Source: VRUE01 sp963718775 (GTDB lineage Bacteria; Actinomycetota; Thermoleophilia; Solirubrobacterales; 70-9). Taken from it: DNA of 64,000 bases. This document shows positions 1 to 7,501 of the stretch, in pieces; the first letter of the stretch is position 1, and every line of letters begins with the position of its first letter. The notes under the pieces are model-generated. The model was not told the origin of the DNA. It worked only from the letters and a program-made list of their open reading frames with translations, and ran no database searches. A program made the position numbers and the translations under genes. The stretch is from contig OY970377.1 in NCBI GenBank assembly GCA_963718775.1, positions 2,666,001-2,730,000 of the forward strand. The letters are read 5' to 3'.

Positions 1-1
1 C

Positions 2-115
2 AGGATCGAGGTCGGGCTGCCGCGCGAGAGCTTCGCCCGGATCGGCGCGACCGAGGCCTTCTATCGCGGCAACGGCTTCGAGCACCTCGGCCCGCGCATG
101 CGGAGGAAGCTGTGA
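2..115 (+). CDS. C-terminal fragment, possibly GNAT acetyltransferase
   Basis: The window opens inside a reading frame that ends with TGA at 113-115 and gives 37 residues. The tail contains ATEAFYRGNGFEHLGPRM, which resembles the last strands of GNAT N-acetyltransferases, where an aromatic residue and a GF turn precede the final beta strand. The catalytic and acetyl-CoA binding parts lie outside the window, so the family is a guess from a short stretch. No RBS or start can be judged. It is followed by an inverted repeat and then the HDAC-like gene on the same strand. Confidence 0.35.
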   Translation, partial: RIEVGLPRESFARIGATEAFYRGNGFEHLGPRMRRKL

Positions 116-141
116 TCGCAGCGAGGGTTGACGCAACCGAT

Positions 142-167
142 ATTGACCACACTCAGGGTGGGTCAAT
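142..167. promoter_or_regulatory. Inverted repeat ATTGACC-N12-GGTCAAT upstream of HDAC-like gene
   Basis: A perfect 7-bp inverted repeat (142-148 and 161-167) lies in the 70-bp gap before the ATG at 186. The left arm holds a TTGACC that could serve as a -35 element, but I see no good TANNNT -10 at the right distance. It could be a repressor operator or the end-of-gene hairpin of the upstream fragment. There is no T-tract, so an intrinsic terminator is unlikely. Confidence 0.3.
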
Positions 168-185
168 GTCGGATGGGGTTGCACG

Positions 186-1139
186 ATGAGCGAGCTGCTG
201 CTGGTCGAACAGCGGGCCGGTAGCGGCGATGGCGCCCACTGGATCCTCGAAGGCGGTCGCATCCTTCCCGGCGCCGACGACAACCGCCGCATCGACGAGC
301 TGCGCCGCGGGCTGCTGCGCCACGCCGGCGTCCGTGCCGCCGACGCCGACGCCGACAGCGAAGACGTCGAGCAGACGCTCAGCGTCCTGCACGAGCCCGA
401 CTATCTCGAGGCCCTGGGCGAGGTGACCGAGGAGCCGGTCGTGATGCCGGAGCTGACCCCACCCGGCCTGCCGCCCGACATCCCGGTCTGCTCCGGCCTG
501 GTCGACGCCGCTCGCGAGGGGGTGCGCACCGCGGTGACGGCGGCGGAACGGCTCGCCGCCGGCGCCCACTTCACCTACGCGCTCTGCCGCCCGCCCGGCC
601 ATCACGCCGGCCCGGCCTGGTTCGCGGGCTACTGCTACCTCAACACCGCCGCCGCGGCGGTGCAGACGCTGCGTCAGTCCGAGGTGCGGCCAATCGGCAT
701 CCTCGACATCGACCTGCACTACCCGAACGGCACGGCGGCGATCGTCGAGGCGATGAGCGACGCCAGCCTGCACTCGTTGCACGCCTCGCCGGTGACCAAC
801 GTCGCCGCCGGCACGGTGGCGCCGAGCAGCGAGCGCGAAGTGGTAGTCGAGTTCGCCGGCAGCCCCGACGCGACGACCTACCTCGACGCCGTCGCCGTCT
901 CGATCGAGGCGCTGTCGCAGTCCTCCCAGGCCCTCGTCGTCTCGCTTGGCTACGACATCGTCGCCGGCGATCCGCACGGCTCCTGGGGCTTTGCGCCGGA
1001 GATCTTCGCCGAGATCGGCAGCCTGCTCGCCGCCTCCGGCCTGCCCGTCTGCGTGATCCAAGAGGGCGGCTACGCATTGGACTCCCTAGCCGCCTGCAGC
1101 GAGGCCTTCGTCACCGGCCTCCTCGAGGGTGCGCGATGA
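186..1139 (+). CDS. Histone-deacetylase-fold zinc amidohydrolase
   Basis: 317-aa protein of the HDAC/acetylpolyamine amidohydrolase superfamily, whose members remove acyl groups from amines using zinc. Visible signatures are RPPGHH (His139/His140, the catalytic His pair), DIDLHYPNGT (Asp176 and His178, zinc ligands), LGYD (Asp257, third ligand) and QEGGY (Tyr296, transition-state Tyr). DIDLHYPNGT departs slightly from the usual DVDxHHGNGT, but all ligand positions are kept, so activity is expected. The ATG at 186 begins the aligned N-terminus. The gene precedes the chorismate mutase-P450-N-oxygenase trio on the same strand, separated by a strong inverted repeat. It may deacylate an amine intermediate or a small molecule of that pathway. 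Family certain, substrate unknown. Confidence 0.9.
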   Translation: MSELLLVEQRAGSGDGAHWILEGGRILPGADDNRRIDELRRGLLRHAGVRAADADADSEDVEQTLSVLHEPDYLEALGEVTEEPVVMPELTPPGLPPDIPVCSGLVDAAREGVRTAVTAAERLAAGAHFTYALCRPPGHHAGPAWFAGYCYLNTAAAAVQTLRQSEVRPIGILDIDLHYPNGTAAIVEAMSDASLHSLHASPVTNVAAGTVAPSSEREVVVEFAGSPDATTYLDAVAVSIEALSQSSQALVVSLGYDIVAGDPHGSWGFAPEIFAEIGSLLAASGLPVCVIQEGGYALDSLAACSEAFVTGLLEGAR

Positions 1140-1140
1140 G

Positions 1141-1189
1141 CTTCCGGTGCGCCTTTTGCACTCAGTGCGTCCATAAGGCGCACCGGAAG
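1141..1189. promoter_or_regulatory. Nested hairpin between HDAC-like and chorismate mutase genes
   Basis: A perfect 15-bp inverted repeat (1141-1155 CTTCCGGTGCGCCTT, 1175-1189 its complement) starts right after the TGA of the HDAC-like gene. Its 19-nt loop contains a second perfect hairpin, GCACT-C-AGTGC at 1158-1168. The chorismate mutase GTG is only 8 nt after the right arm. There is no downstream T-tract, so it is more likely an operator, an mRNA processing or attenuation structure, or an RNA that limits read-through than a classical terminator. Confidence 0.6.
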
Positions 1190-1197
1190 GTACTGCC

Positions 1198-1509
1198 GTG
1201 AGCGACGACGGGCTCGGGGGGTTTCGCGACCGGCTCGACCCGATTGACGAGGAGATCGCCCGCTTGCTCGGCGAGCGTTTCGAGATCTGCCGTGAAGTGG
1301 CCCGCTACAAGAGCGAGCGCGGCATCGCGATGATGCAGCCCGAGCGGGTCGCCGAGGTGCGGGCGCGCTACCTCGCCCGCGGCGCCGACGCCGGCCTGCC
1401 GGCCGACTTCACCGCCGAGCTCTTCGAGTTGCTGATCGGCGCCACCTGCAAGCTGGAGGACGAGCTGATCGAGGCGATGACGACGACGGCGGAGGCGGGC
1501 GAGGCATGA
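1198..1509 (+). CDS. Small AroQ-type chorismate mutase
   Basis: 103-aa all-helical protein of the AroQ class, which turns chorismate (or a related compound) into prephenate. Arg10, Arg27, Lys38 and Arg50 fall at the spacing of the E. coli active-site residues Arg11, Arg28, Lys39 and Arg51. The stretch GIAMMQPERV resembles stand-alone mutases from secondary-metabolite clusters (PapB type, acting on 4-amino-4-deoxychorismate) more than the fused PheA domain, but no PapA or PapC partner is visible. Isochorismate pyruvate lyase (PchB) is a related alternative. GTG start at 1198; its TGA overlaps the P450 ATG (ATGA), so the two are translationally coupled. Confidence 0.85.
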   Translation: MSDDGLGGFRDRLDPIDEEIARLLGERFEICREVARYKSERGIAMMQPERVAEVRARYLARGADAGLPADFTAELFELLIGATCKLEDELIEAMTTTAEAGEA

Positions 1510-2813
1510 GCGCGAAGCTGCCGCCCGGCCCCCGCACGCCAAGCTTTCTGCAATCGGTTCGCTGGTCGCGCGAGCCGCTGCCTTTCCTGGAGCAGTGCCG
1601 GGCGCGTTACGGCGAGACCTTCACGCTGCGTCTGCGCCACCTCGGCACCTGGGTCCTGCTCGCCGATCCCGAGGACGTCAAACGGGTCTTCTCCGCCGAC
1701 ACCGACGATCTCGGCGTCGGGGTGCCGAACCTGGCCCTGAGGCCGGTGCTCGGAGCGCACTCGGTGATGCTGAGCGAGGAGCCCGAGCACATGGCCCGTC
1801 GCAAGCTGATGCTGCCCCGCTTCCATGGCGAGCGCATGCGGGAGGACGCCGAGGTGATGACCGAGCTGGCCCATCGGGAAGTGCGCGCCTGGCCGGTCGA
1901 CGAGCCGTTCCAGCTCTGGCCCCGCATGCAGGCGCTCACGCAAGAGGTGGTGATGCGAGCCGTCTTCGGCGACGACGAAGGCCGCCTGGATCGGCTGCGG
2001 ACTCTGCTCACCAACCTGACCGAGGCGGTCAACGACGAAGGCCGCCTGCGCAGGCTCGCTCTGTTCGGCCCGCGCTGGCTCGAAGGCAGCCGCGGCTGGC
2101 AGCGGGCGATGGCGCCGGTCGAAGAGGAGGTGCTCGCCGAGGTGCGGCGGCGGCGCGCCGCAGGCGAGGACGGCCGCAAGGACGCGGTCTCGATCCTGAT
2201 CGAGGCGCGCAACGAGGACGGCTCGCCGCTGAGCGAGAAGGAGCTGCGCGACGAACTGCTCACCCTGCTCACCGACGGCCCCACCTCGAGCTCGCTCGCC
2301 TGGGTCTTCGAGCGGCTGCTGCGCCACCCGGAGAAGCTGGCGCGCCTGCAGGAGGAAGTCCTGGCCGGCGAGGGCGAGGCCTACCTGGACGCGGTGATCA
2401 AGGAGACCCTGCGGCTGCGGCCCCCTGTCTCAGTCGTCGTGAGGCGGTTGTTGAAACCGGCGAGGCTGGGCGGCTACGACCTGCCCGGGGGCACCCTGGT
2501 CGCTCCCTGCGTCTACCTGGTCCACAACAGCGCCGAGATCTACGAGGACCCGGGGAGCTTCGTCCCCGAGCGCTTCCTGGAGCGCCGCGCCGCGGTGCCG
2601 ACCTGGATCCCCTTCGGCGGCGGCGCCCGCCGCTGCCTCGCCGCCAGCTACGCCGAACAGGAGATGAAGCGCGTCGTGCGCACCGTGCTCGAGGAGGTCG
2701 AGCTGGAGCCGGTCGAGTCGCGCGCCGAGAAGGTGACCAGAAGCGCGATCGCTTTCAGCCCCGCCCAGCATGGCCTCGTCGTCTCGAGGCCCCGGACCCC
2801 CGCCTACGCATGA
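1506..2813 (+). CDS. Cytochrome P450 with unusual I-helix
   Basis: 435-aa cytosolic-type P450 monooxygenase. Visible landmarks are the N-terminal PPGPRTPSF, the K-helix ETLRLRPP (ExxR), the VPERF region and the heme loop FGGGARRCLAASYA with the Cys thiolate ligand. In the heme loop the usual Gly after Cys-Leu is Ala. The I-helix reads LLTDGPTSSSLAW. It looks about two residues shorter than the common LLVAGHDTT form and lacks the acid of the acid-alcohol pair used for oxygen activation. Coupled by ATGA overlaps to the chorismate mutase upstream and the flavin N-monooxygenase downstream, so the three probably act in one pathway. Substrate unknown. The shortened I-helix could also be a small in-frame sequence error. 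Confidence 0.92.
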   Translation: MSAKLPPGPRTPSFLQSVRWSREPLPFLEQCRARYGETFTLRLRHLGTWVLLADPEDVKRVFSADTDDLGVGVPNLALRPVLGAHSVMLSEEPEHMARRKLMLPRFHGERMREDAEVMTELAHREVRAWPVDEPFQLWPRMQALTQEVVMRAVFGDDEGRLDRLRTLLTNLTEAVNDEGRLRRLALFGPRWLEGSRGWQRAMAPVEEEVLAEVRRRRAAGEDGRKDAVSILIEARNEDGSPLSEKELRDELLTLLTDGPTSSSLAWVFERLLRHPEKLARLQEEVLAGEGEAYLDAVIKETLRLRPPVSVVVRRLLKPARLGGYDLPGGTLVAPCVYLVHNSAEIYEDPGSFVPERFLERRAAVPTWIPFGGGARRCLAASYAEQEMKRVVRTVLEEVELEPVESRAEKVTRSAIAFSPAQHGLVVSRPRTPAYA

Positions 2814-4144
2814 CCGCCAGGCACGACCTGATCGTCGTCGGGGCGGGGGCCAAGGCCGCGGGGATCGCGACCAAGGTCCACATCCTCAACAGCCTCGGCC
2901 TCGCCCGGCTCTCGATGCTGGTCGTCGAGGGCACCGAGGTAGCCGCCTCCTGGAAGGGGCGCAACGGCATGACCTCAGGCGAGGAGCCGCTGGCGGTGAC
3001 GCCGATCAAGGACGTCGGCTTCCCGTACCAGAGCCACATCGAGTTCGGCGAGGCGGGGGAGGCGATCGACGCTGCGCTCTCCGCCTTCACCTGGCAGCAG
3101 CACATGATCAGCAAGCGGCGCTACGCGCGCTGGGTCGACGCCGGCTCGCCGCAGGTGCGCCATCGCGACTACGGCGAGTACCTGACCTGGGTGCTGTCGC
3201 GGGCGACCGAGGGCGTCAACCACCTGCGGGGCCGGGTGACCGAGGTGGCGCTCGACGAGGAGGGGGAGGGCTGGGTGGTCGAGGTGGAGGAGCCGTCGGC
3301 CTCCTCTCGGCACAGCGGCTCGGCGCTCGTGCTCACCGGCCCTGGCATCCACCGGGCCTTCCCGCACGAGCCGGCGGTGGCCTCGCGCGTCTTCCACTGC
3401 GACAGCAAACGTGACGAGTTCGCCCGCATCCCCGGCGATCGCCAGTGCGACGTCGCGATCGTCGGTGGCGGCGAGAGCGCGCTCAGCGCGACGATGTTCC
3501 TGCGTGGCCTGCGGCCCGACTGCCGCTTCACCATCTACACGCCGATGCTGCCGATGAGCCGCGGCGAGAGCTTTCTCGAGAACCGCGTCTTCTCCAACCC
3601 CGACACGGTCGAATGGGGCTCGCTGGACGAGCAGACCCGGCGCGATTTCGTCAAGCACTCCGATCGCGGCGTCTTCGACCCGCCGAGCCTGGCGGCGATC
3701 GCCTACGACGACCGCTGCGGCTTCGTAACCGGACGCGTCACCGACGTCGGTTCGGCGGCTGGCGGAGACGGGGTTCGGCTCGAGTACGAATCCCCCGAAG
3801 GGCCGGTCAGCCGCGAGCACGACTACGTCGCCAACTGCACCGGCTTCGACCTCCTGGCGCAGCTGCGCACGCTCTTCCCGGCGGTGGTCCGAGAGGCGAT
3901 CGAGCGTCAGGTCGGCCCGATCTGGGATCGCCCGGCGGGGACCGAGGTGCCGATCGGCCGTCACTTGGAGCTCGAGGGCATGCGCCCGCGCCTGCAGATC
4001 CCCGGCCTCGCCGGGCTTGGCCAGGGCCCCGGGTTCGCAAACCTGGGCGCGCTCGGGTTGCTCTCCAACCGTGTCTTGCAGCCATTTCTGCTCGAGGCGC
4101 AGCCCTCCGAATCGCCAGCGAGCAGCTCGGCCTCGATTACGTGA
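2810..4144 (+). CDS. MbtG-like flavin-dependent amine N-monooxygenase
   Basis: 444-aa two-dinucleotide-binding flavoprotein. It resembles mycobactin lysine N6-hydroxylase MbtG along its length: FAD motif VGAGAKAAG near residue 10, KDVGFPYQS, NADPH motif VGGGESALS near 220, GESFLENRVFSNP, DRGVFDP, and near the C-terminus LGQGPGFANLGALGLLSNRVL. Known family members hydroxylate the side-chain amine of lysine or ornithine to feed hydroxamate siderophores. No NRPS or siderophore gene lies nearby, so the substrate here may be another amine. The ATG at 2810 overlaps the P450 stop (ATGA). A longer open frame runs upstream through the P450 gene, but it is out of frame with P450 and not coding. Next gene: 55 bp, with its own promoter. 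Confidence 0.9.
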   Translation: MTARHDLIVVGAGAKAAGIATKVHILNSLGLARLSMLVVEGTEVAASWKGRNGMTSGEEPLAVTPIKDVGFPYQSHIEFGEAGEAIDAALSAFTWQQHMISKRRYARWVDAGSPQVRHRDYGEYLTWVLSRATEGVNHLRGRVTEVALDEEGEGWVVEVEEPSASSRHSGSALVLTGPGIHRAFPHEPAVASRVFHCDSKRDEFARIPGDRQCDVAIVGGGESALSATMFLRGLRPDCRFTIYTPMLPMSRGESFLENRVFSNPDTVEWGSLDEQTRRDFVKHSDRGVFDPPSLAAIAYDDRCGFVTGRVTDVGSAAGGDGVRLEYESPEGPVSREHDYVANCTGFDLLAQLRTLFPAVVREAIERQVGPIWDRPAGTEVPIGRHLELEGMRPRLQIPGLAGLGQGPGFANLGALGLLSNRVLQPFLLEAQPSESPASSSASIT

Positions 4145-4163
4145 TCAGGAAAGATAGAATTAC

Positions 4164-4192
4164 TTGACAGGTACAAAGCAGTCGCATAGGGT
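4164..4192 (+). promoter_or_regulatory. Sigma-A promoter TTGACA-N17-TAGGGT, leaderless type
   Basis: A perfect -35 TTGACA (4164-4169) and a TANNNT -10, TAGGGT (4187-4192), are separated by exactly 17 bp. Only 6 bp separate the -10 from the ATG at 4199, so transcription should start at or next to the A of that ATG. This gives a leaderless mRNA, common in actinobacteria. No Shine-Dalgarno is present. Confidence 0.8.
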
Positions 4193-4198
4193 CGCGCG

Positions 4199-5756
4199 AT
4201 GGAGAGTTTGAGCAGGGGCTCAAAGGTCCTCCGGGCCTTGGTAGGCGCTGCGCTGCTGGCGCTGACGGCGGTCGCCCTCGTCGGACTGCCGGGATGCGGC
4301 TCCTCTTCTTCGGCGGACGAGGAAACGGTCAGCTTCACCGGTTCGGGATACCCGGGCGTCGATCCTCTCAACAGCCGCCATGTGAAAGGCGAGATCGACA
4401 GCTCCAGCGTCGGCGATCTGGCGGTCGCCTGGACCGCGCCGATCCCGGGAACGAGCAACTTCGGCAGCTACGCCTCGACGCCGGTGATCGACAAGGGCGT
4501 GATCTACTCGCAGGATCTCGCCTCCAACGTGCAGGCGCTCAACCTCGAGACGGGCGAAGTGCTCTGGAACGCGACTTTCGAACAGCCCGACGTGGGGCCG
4601 AACGGCATCGTCGTCGCCGCGGGGCACGTCTTCGGGGCCAACCCGACCGAAGCGTTCGCGCTCGACCAGAAAACCGGCGAACAGGTTTGGTCCGTTCCCC
4701 TCGCCCGCAACGCGCGCGAGGGGATCAACATGGCCCCCGGCTATGACGACGGGGTCGTCTATGTCTCGACCTCGCCGCTGAACACCGGCTCGCTTTACGA
4801 AGGTGGAGGCGTCGGCATCCTCTGGGCGCTGGACGCCAAGACGGGCAAGAAACTGTGGCATTTCGACACGGTGCCGAAGAGCCTCTGGGGCAATCCCCAG
4901 GTGAACTCGGGCGGCGGGCTCTGGTATCAGCCGGCATTCGACGGCAAGGGCTCGATGTACTTCGGCGTCGGCAACCCGGCGCCGTTCCCGGGCACCGCGC
5001 AATACCCCTTCGGCTCGAGCCGGCCCGGGCCCCAACCTCTACACCAACTCGCTGGTCAAGCTCGACGCCAAGACCGGCAAGATGCGCTGGTTCCACCAGG
5101 TGACGCCGCACGACATCTACGACTGGGACTTCCAGGGGCCGCCGATCCTGACCGAGGCCGGTGGAAGGCAACTCGTCCTGGCGGCTGGCAAGTCGGGCAT
5201 CGTGCTCGCCGCCGACCGTGAAACCGGCAAGGTGATCTGGCAGCGAACGGTCGGCAAGCACAACGGCCACGACGACGATGGCCTGCTGGCGATGCGTGGC
5301 GAAGAGTCGAAGATCAAGGTCCCGTCAACCGTCTATCCGGGCTCGCTGGGCGGCGTGATCTCGCCGATGTCGACCGACGGGACCACCCTTTTCGTGCCCG
5401 TCGTGAACGGCCCGATCACGCTCCTCTCCGGCAGCGAAAAGACTGAAAAAGGGGAACCGAGCGGCGAAATCGTCGCGCTCGACGTCGCGACCGGCAAGGT
5501 GCAGTGGAAACAGCAGCTGGGCACCCCCGCGTTCGGCGCGACGACGTCGGTGAACGACCTGGTCTTCGCAACCGCCTACGAAGGCACGGTCAGCGCCTTC
5601 GACGCGAAGAGCGGCCAGGTCCTCTGGCGGGAAAAGCTCCCGGCCGGCACCAACGCCGGCGTGATGGCGCACGGCGACACGCTGATCGCGCCCGCTGGCC
5701 TTGCCACCTCGGAAAGCCAGATCCCGAAAATCGTCGCCTACCGCCTCGGCGGCTAG
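4199..5756 (+). CDS. PQQ-type beta-propeller lipoprotein (frameshifted here)
   Basis: Secreted quinoprotein-like beta-propeller of about 518 aa, read through one frameshift. It starts with a lipoprotein signal: basic N-region, hydrophobic stretch, then LVGLPGC with the lipobox Cys. The body has repeated blade motifs such as ALNLETGEVLWNATF, ALDAKTGKKLWHFDT and ALDVATGKVQWKQQL, plus HDIYDWDFQGPPIL, typical of PQQ alcohol-dehydrogenase-like proteins. The frame breaks near 5026-5031, where a C run has one extra base. Removing it joins SSRPGP to NLYTNSLVKLDAKTG without loss. A binding or assembly role (BamB-like) or a redox enzyme are both possible; I do not see enough to assign PQQ ligands. Driven by the leaderless promoter just upstream. 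Confidence 0.85.
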
Positions 5757-5807
5757 CGGGTCGATTCAAGCCGTACTTCAGGCGGGTTGGTTGGGGGTGG
5801 TGGGTGC

Positions 5808-5929
5808 GCCTCTGCGGGAATTGATGTCGCACGCGAGCTGCGCTCGCTTGGCGACTATGTCGGTGCGCGGCTGACGCCGCGCAAACACCGGATTGCATTT
5901 CCGCCGCTTCGCGACATTCCCGCAGAGGC
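5808..5929. repeat. Multi-hairpin structured intergenic element
   Basis: In the 267-bp gap between the quinoprotein and carbonic anhydrase genes, GCCTCTGCGGGAAT (5808-5821) is perfectly complementary to 5916-5929. Next to it GTCGC (5826-5830) pairs with GCGAC (5911-5915), leaving a 4-nt bulge. Inside are two further perfect hairpins: GCGAGC/GCTCGC (5833-5847, 3-nt loop) and TGCGCGGC-TGAC-GCCGCGCA (5864-5883). The result is a cloverleaf-like fold. It might be a palindromic repeat unit, a small non-autonomous element, a bidirectional terminator for the two convergent genes, or a structured RNA. The rest of the gap (5930-6023) shows nothing clear apart from the palindrome CGCTTAAGCG at the carbonic anhydrase stop. 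Confidence 0.6.
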
Positions 5930-6023
5930 ACATCCACTACCCCTACGAAGTGCTCCAAGCTTCGAAAGCAGGCTCTACGCAGCGTCACTTCTCTCGCAAG
6001 CTTGTGCAGCCAGCGTTGACCGC

Positions 6024-6530
6024 TTAAGCGTCTGAGCCGGCGTCGACCTCGCGCAGGCGGTGGGTGTCGACGTCGTAGACGAAGCCTCGCACGCTGTCGC
6101 GGTGGGGCAGGAAGGCGGAGCGGCGCACGCGCAGGATCGACTGGCGCACGTCGGCGTCGACGTCGGCGAAGGACTCGATCGCGAAGGCCGGGGCGACGCC
6201 GGTCGCCTCCTGCAGCTCGCCGCGGAAGCCGTCGTCGGTGAGCTTCTGCATGCCGCAGTCGGTGTGGTGGATCAGCATCACCTCGCGGGTGCCGAGCCGC
6301 CGCTGCGAGACCGCCAGCGAGCGGATCACGTCGTCGGTGATGACGCCGCCGGCGTTGCGCAACACGTGCGCCTCGCCGTCGCGCAGTCCCAGCGCCGCGA
6401 AGACGTCGAGGCGCGAGTCCATGCAGGTGACGATCGCCAGCTGGCGGCTGGGGTGCACGTCGAGGTGCTGGGCGGGCAGCGAAGCGGCGAAGCCCTCGTT
6501 GTTGGCAAGCAGCTCGTCGATCACGCTCAT
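6024..6530 (-). CDS. Beta-carbonic anhydrase, Rv1284-like
   Basis: 168-aa beta-class carbonic anhydrase, reversibly hydrating CO2 in the cytosol. Zinc ligands are Cys36, His89 and Cys92 (HHTDCGM), with the Asp38-Arg40 dyad in CMDSRLDV and RNAGGVITDDVIRSL after it. The pattern fits the compact mycobacterial Rv1284 type in length and sequence. I chose the ATG at 6528-6530 (MSVIDELLANN), because longer forms of the frame only add low-complexity sequence. The gene is divergent from the hydroxyacid dehydrogenase (44-bp gap) and convergent with the quinoprotein gene. It could supply bicarbonate to carboxylases such as the CCRs downstream, but this is an inference. Confidence 0.95.
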   Translation of the reverse strand: MSVIDELLANNEGFAASLPAQHLDVHPSRQLAIVTCMDSRLDVFAALGLRDGEAHVLRNAGGVITDDVIRSLAVSQRRLGTREVMLIHHTDCGMQKLTDDGFRGELQEATGVAPAFAIESFADVDADVRQSILRVRRSAFLPHRDSVRGFVYDVDTHRLREVDAGSDA

Positions 6531-6574
6531 CGCCGCCAACCCTAGCCACCGCACGCGTCGTAGAGAATGCGGCG

Positions 6575-7501
6575 ATGCTGCTCTGGCTTGCCGAACGTCC
6601 CGAGCGCGACGCGCTCGTCGTGCCCGATGGGGTGGAGGCGGCGTCGGTTCCCCGGCCTCCGCAGGGACACCCCGACCTGGATCGGGTCGAGGCTCTGGTG
6701 CCGCCGTTCGGGAGCCGGACGGTGCTGGAGGCGTTGCCGGCGATGACTTCGCTGCGCTTGATCCAGACGCTTGAGTCTGGAGTCGACTGGCTGCTGCCGC
6801 ATGTCCCGCCCGAGGTGACGGTCTGCAATTCGCGCGGCGCTCATGACGCCGCGGTGGCGGAGTGGGCGGTCGGCGTGATCCTGGCGATGCAGCGGCGCCT
6901 GCCCGATCATCTGCGAGCCCAGGAGCAGGCACTCTGGCGCGACATCGTGCAGGGCGACCGCTGGGGGCCGCCGTTTGCCGGCGACCTCGAGGGGGCGACG
7001 ATCCTGGTCGTCGGGCACGGGTCGATCGGCGCCGCGCTGGAGCGGCGGCTCGAGCCGTTCGAGGTCGAGATCCTGCGCGTCGCGCGAAGGCGCCGCGACG
7101 GCGTCGAGCCGATCGAGGCCCTGCCCGGCCTCGTCGGCCGCGCCGACGTCGTCGTCCTGCTCGTCCCGCTGAGCGAGCAGACCGAGGACCTCTTCGGCGC
7201 GCAGGCGATCGCCGCGATGAAGCCCGGCGCCCTGCTCGTCAATGCCGCCCGGGGACGGGTGGTCGACCAGGATGCCCTCGTCGTGGCGCTCGAGCAGGGC
7301 CGCCTGCGCGCCGCCCTCGACGTCACCGACCCCGAGCCGCTGCCGGCGGGCCATCCGCTCTGGTCGGCGCCGAACCTGCTGCTCACTCCGCACATCGCCG
7401 GTGACACGCCGCGGCGCTACAGGCGCTCCTGGCAGCTGGTCGGCGAGCAGGTTCGCCGCTTCGGCGCCGGCGAGCCCCTGCTCAACGTCGTGCGGCGCTG
7501 A
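6575..7501 (+). CDS. D-isomer-specific 2-hydroxyacid dehydrogenase
   Basis: 308-aa NAD(P)-dependent dehydrogenase of the D-2-hydroxyacid family, which interconverts 2-oxo and 2-hydroxy acids. The Rossmann loop is VGHGSIG (residues 147-152). The catalytic set is Arg226 in NAARGRVVD, Glu254 in DPEPLP and His273 in LTPHIAG, all conserved. The N-terminal substrate domain is short and divergent, so the substrate (phosphoglycerate, glyoxylate or other) cannot be named. It diverges from the carbonic anhydrase gene, and its 3' end overlaps the convergent hydrolase gene by 20 bp. Confidence 0.9.
   Translation: MLLWLAERPERDALVVPDGVEAASVPRPPQGHPDLDRVEALVPPFGSRTVLEALPAMTSLRLIQTLESGVDWLLPHVPPEVTVCNSRGAHDAAVAEWAVGVILAMQRRLPDHLRAQEQALWRDIVQGDRWGPPFAGDLEGATILVVGHGSIGAALERRLEPFEVEILRVARRRRDGVEPIEALPGLVGRADVVVLLVPLSEQTEDLFGAQAIAAMKPGALLVNAARGRVVDQDALVVALEQGRLRAALDVTDPEPLPAGHPLWSAPNLLLTPHIAGDTPRRYRRSWQLVGEQVRRFGAGEPLLNVVRR

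Noticed and set aside
1198..1509. Chorismate mutase as supplier of an aromatic PKS starter
   Set aside because: The loading module is a KSQ-AT-ACP that decarboxylates a malonyl-type unit; no CoA ligase or aromatic starter loading domain is present.
1595..4144. 849-codon open frame covering the P450 and the N-oxygenase
   Set aside because: Its first 400 codons are an out-of-frame reading of the P450 gene, rich in Arg, Ala and Pro. The true gene starts at 2810.
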